From: JAGOBX01 sp036733285
Lineage (GTDB): Bacteria > JAGOBX01
Reading direction: 5' to 3'
Assembly: GCA_036733285.1 (NCBI GenBank)
Contig: DAINAU010000177.1
Location: forward strand, 1-8,411
DNA length: 8,411 bases
Part shown: one piece after another, positions 7,173-8,411 of the stretch
How the letters are laid out: each line of letters starts with the position of its first letter
Position numbering within the stretch: the stretch's first letter is position 1
Translations under genes and position numbers: made by a program
Notes under the pieces: generated by a model
Database searches by the model: none
What the model saw: the letters and a program-made list of their open reading frames with translations, nothing else
Told to the model about the DNA's origin: nothing

Positions 7173-7231
7173 CCGTATATTTGCGGTTGCTGCTAAATAT
7201 TAAAATAACGAAAGGTAACCGCAATCTACGG
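7173..7231. repeat. Two-part stem-loop upstream of the TtcA-family gene
   Basis: TTGCGGTT (7181-7188) pairs with AACCGCAA (7217-7224), and outside a small internal loop CCGTA (7173-7177) pairs with TACGG (7227-7231), giving 13 pairs with a 28-base loop. A tandem ATCCGT repeat (7165-7170, 7171-7176) overlaps the outer arm. It could be a structured leader on the minus strand or part of a further decayed element. Confidence 0.5.
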
Positions 7232-7308
7232 AAAAAATTAAATTCGACGCTTTCAGCGAGACTATAACAAAAATACAAAAATTTTCAAGCTCGCGCCGAA
7301 CAGGTTAC

Positions 7309-7326
7309 ATTTTTTTACAAAAAAAT
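7309..7326. repeat. A/T-only hairpin
   Basis: ATTTTTTT and AAAAAAAT are perfectly complementary around a two-base AC. It lies just downstream of the putative RNA on the minus strand and could assist transcript release, but homopolymer runs like this also arise by chance in such A/T-rich DNA. Confidence 0.3.
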
Positions 7327-7349
7327 CAAATAAATTTAAATTTGCCCAT

Positions 7350-7506
7350 AAAAATAAAAAACCAAAAAACAAATAATAAATTATTACTTGCTTTTTGGTT
7401 TTTACATCTCCCAAAAGGTGGTCAAACGGGGTAAACCCGTTTGACCGGAATAAGGTATACAAATAAGTTCGTGTAAACAGTTTTTTGGGAGGGAAACTGT
7501 TTATAC
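7350..7506 (-). ncRNA. Candidate structured small RNA with three hairpins and a pseudoknot, about 155 nt
   Basis: Read 5' to 3' on the minus strand. Hairpin A: 7506-7494 pairs with 7483-7471 (12 of 13) with a 10-base loop. Linker: 7470-7447. Hairpin B: 7446-7436 pairs perfectly with 7430-7420, 11 bp with a 5-base loop. Tail segment: TTTTGGGAG at 7416-7408. Hairpin C: a 23-bp stem, 7403-7381 with 7379-7357, followed by a U-rich tail. The loop of A contains CTCCCAAAA (7491-7483, its last base from the stem), fully complementary to the tail segment, so A and the tail would form a 9-bp pseudoknot around B. Stem C has two A-C mismatches on the plus strand that become G-U pairs on the minus strand, which favours minus-strand transcription; one pair in A favours the plus strand. 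A TATAAT box sits just upstream. No known RNA family was recognised (it does not resemble tmRNA, RNase P, SRP or 6S RNA). It could instead be a far-upstream leader of the TtcA-family gene. Confidence 0.5.
7357..7403 (-). terminator. Long A/U-rich hairpin with U-tail, likely terminator
   Basis: A 23-bp stem folds with almost no loop in the DNA; in RNA the inner pairs would open. On the minus strand all 23 positions pair, two as G-U, and the next bases read UAUUUUUAU. GC content is low for an intrinsic terminator, but stem length and tail orientation fit the minus strand. It could also work on the plus strand, where the stem has two mismatches. Confidence 0.5.
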
Positions 7507-7509
7507 AAT

Positions 7510-7515
7510 ATTATA
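7510..7515 (-). promoter_or_regulatory. Candidate -10 box for the structured RNA
   Basis: A TATAAT on the minus strand lies 4 bases before the first paired base of hairpin A, so a start at its normal distance falls at about 7503-7506. No recognisable -35 is present at 16-18 bases, so the call rests on the -10 and its position. Confidence 0.35.
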
Positions 7516-7908
7516 TATCGGCATTTTTTAAAAATACTTTAGCTGATTTTAAAAAAAATACTTAACCCTCGATTTTAGAAAAAGTTATAATTTGTTTTTT
7601 TAACATAAAACTGTTATCTGAGATTGAAAAAACAATTTTTCTTAAGTCGAGTAGAGCAAGGGGCTGTCCAATACCTTAATTTTGAAAAATAGCCATATCG
7701 CTGTATAATTCGCCGTATAACCTGACATAAATTCGTTTTTTTTCGTTGCGCCTCACGTAATACATTATTCCAATACAATTGTTTTATTTTTCTTGTTTTT
7801 TACTTTTCTATTTTTGCGGGCAGTATTTTTTCTTTCTTTTCCTTATTTATTCAGCTTTTCGATTTGAGTTCTCGGTTTTGCTTCTTATTTTAATTATTCT
7901 GCTTCATA
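7516..7908. other. Non-coding A/T-rich stretch ending in a pyrimidine-rich tract
   Basis: No credible gene is visible. GGGGCTGTCCA at 7660-7670 resembles insertion-sequence ends that begin GGGGCTGTC, but no inverted partner is present in the window. A near-direct repeat, CGCTGTATAA then CGCCGTATAA, lies around 7699-7721. About 7770-7910 is strongly T-rich on the plus strand and yields a meaningless F/L-rich open frame. Confidence 0.4.
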
Positions 7909-7937
7909 TTGACTTATTTATAAAAATTAAGTATAAT
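7909..7937 (+). promoter_or_regulatory. Near-consensus promoter of the SDR-like gene
   Basis: TTGACT (7909-7914), a 17-base spacer and TATAAT (7932-7937) form the best sigma-70-type promoter in the window. The expected transcription start, at about 7944, is only a few bases before the ATG at 7948. Confidence 0.7.
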
Positions 7938-7947
7938 GCGCTCCATT

Positions 7948-8411
7948 ATGAAAAAATACATGATTTTATTTGGTTCAAACGGATATTTCGGACATTATAT
8001 TTGTCAAGAATTATTGAAACAGGGATATAAAGTTTTGGCTTTTAAGTTTCAGCATTTCAGATCTACTATAATCGAACATCCGGACGTGGAATATTTTGAA
8101 TTTGATATAAGAACAAATCCAGCGGAGAAAATCGAATATTTCAAAAAAATATTCGAAGGAAAACAGATTTCCGGTTTAATTAATGCGGCGGCTCGACTCG
8201 GCGCTACGGATTACGAATCTAATTATCAGACTAACGCGCTCGGCGTAAAACATCTTGCTGAACTCGTAAAGTTTTTTAATATTCCAAGAATGGCGCATAT
8301 CAGCACCGTATGCGTAATCAAACCAATTAAAGGTCCTTACGGCATAGCAAAACTGGAAGGCGATAATTTTCTTAAAAGCTCGGGAGCGAATTACACCATA
8401 TTTATACCGGC
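7948..8411 (+). CDS. Atypical short-chain dehydrogenase / NAD(P)-dependent epimerase-like protein, 5' part only
   Basis: The N-terminal 154 codons of a gene that runs off the right edge. The product is an NAD(P)-binding Rossmann-fold oxidoreductase or sugar epimerase/reductase of the extended or atypical SDR group; the substrate cannot be told from this half. Seen: the dinucleotide loop GSNGYFG (9-15), an acidic FDI after the third strand (51-53), LINAAA (77-82) in place of the usual NAA/G motif, N97 followed by ALGVKHL (the helix with the structural asparagine), HISTV (117-121) supplying the catalytic Ser/Thr, and YGIAK (131-135), a YxxxK with Tyr131 and Lys135. NYTIFIPA (148-155, the last residue from a codon cut by the window end) matches the 'xxILRP' segment. 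The ATG lies about 4 bases from the predicted transcription start with no ribosome site. A second in-frame ATG at 7960 would give a more compact start just before the Rossmann strand and a 15-base leader, also without a ribosome site. The gene points away from the TtcA-family gene. Confidence 0.8.
   Translation, partial: MKKYMILFGSNGYFGHYICQELLKQGYKVLAFKFQHFRSTIIEHPDVEYFEFDIRTNPAEKIEYFKKIFEGKQISGLINAAARLGATDYESNYQTNALGVKHLAELVKFFNIPRMAHISTVCVIKPIKGPYGIAKLEGDNFLKSSGANYTIFIP

Noticed and set aside
7262..7462. 66-codon minus-strand open frame
   Set aside because: It starts at a TTG without a ribosome site, crosses the hairpins of the putative RNA, and its F/L/K-rich product merely reflects A/T runs.
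7357..7506. Known RNAs (tmRNA, RNase P, SRP, 6S) or known riboswitches
   Set aside because: None of the signature sequences of these classes that I know is present, and the hairpin order does not match them.
5533..7947. tRNA or rRNA genes in the long gaps
   Set aside because: No T-arm GGTTCGANTCC-type motif with a matching acceptor stem and no conserved rRNA blocks were seen.
7779..8030. 83-codon plus-strand hydrophobic frame
   Set aside because: It is a product of the T-rich tract, begins at TTG without a ribosome site, and overlaps the SDR-like gene out of frame.
1..8411. CRISPR array
   Set aside because: No regularly spaced direct repeats of 20-50 bases were found; the repeats present are inverted and single.

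Overview
This AT-rich window (roughly one third G+C by eye) looks like a bacterial chromosome. It carries a compact five-gene block on the minus strand, a tRNA-thiolation gene also on the minus strand, and the start of a plus-strand gene that runs off the right edge. Obg, RNase G, glutamate 5-kinase and a TtcA-type enzyme are ordinary bacterial housekeeping proteins. RNase G together with a PII-like small protein of the PG0541 type suggests a Gram-negative-type lineage. The base composition and gene style would fit a host-associated group such as Elusimicrobiota (Endomicrobium-like), but that is only a guess.

Layout. Positions 1-109 are a short non-coding edge with inverted repeats. From 5532 down to 110 runs a minus-strand operon in the order obgE, proB, rng, small PII-like protein, GT-B glycosyltransferase. 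Neighbouring genes overlap by 14, 1 and 8 bases; the only gap is 49 bases between proB and rng, and it holds a perfect GC-rich hairpin. The block joins ribosome assembly (Obg), RNA processing (RNase G) and the first step of proline synthesis (ProB) to a possible transporter-linked regulator and a sugar transferase.

From 5533 to 6342 there is no housekeeping gene. The region is dominated by a roughly 700-bp element bounded by 34-bp inverted repeats (32 of 34 identical). It encloses a 101-codon reading frame that may be the C-terminal remnant of a transposase. The element sits directly upstream of obgE, where many bacteria carry rplU-rpmA.

The TtcA-family gene occupies 7053-6343. Between it and the plus-strand gene at 7948 lie about 890 bases without a convincing protein gene. 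This gap contains the most interesting object in the window: a set of three hairpins at 7357-7506. The loop of one hairpin is perfectly complementary, over 9 bases, to a segment beyond the next hairpin, which predicts a pseudoknot. Read on the minus strand, the set follows a TATAAT box and ends in a 23-bp stem with a U-rich tail, as expected of an independent structured small RNA of about 150-160 nt or a long structured leader.

At the right edge an atypical short-chain dehydrogenase/epimerase-like gene begins at 7948. It follows a near-consensus promoter so closely that its mRNA is probably leaderless or nearly so.
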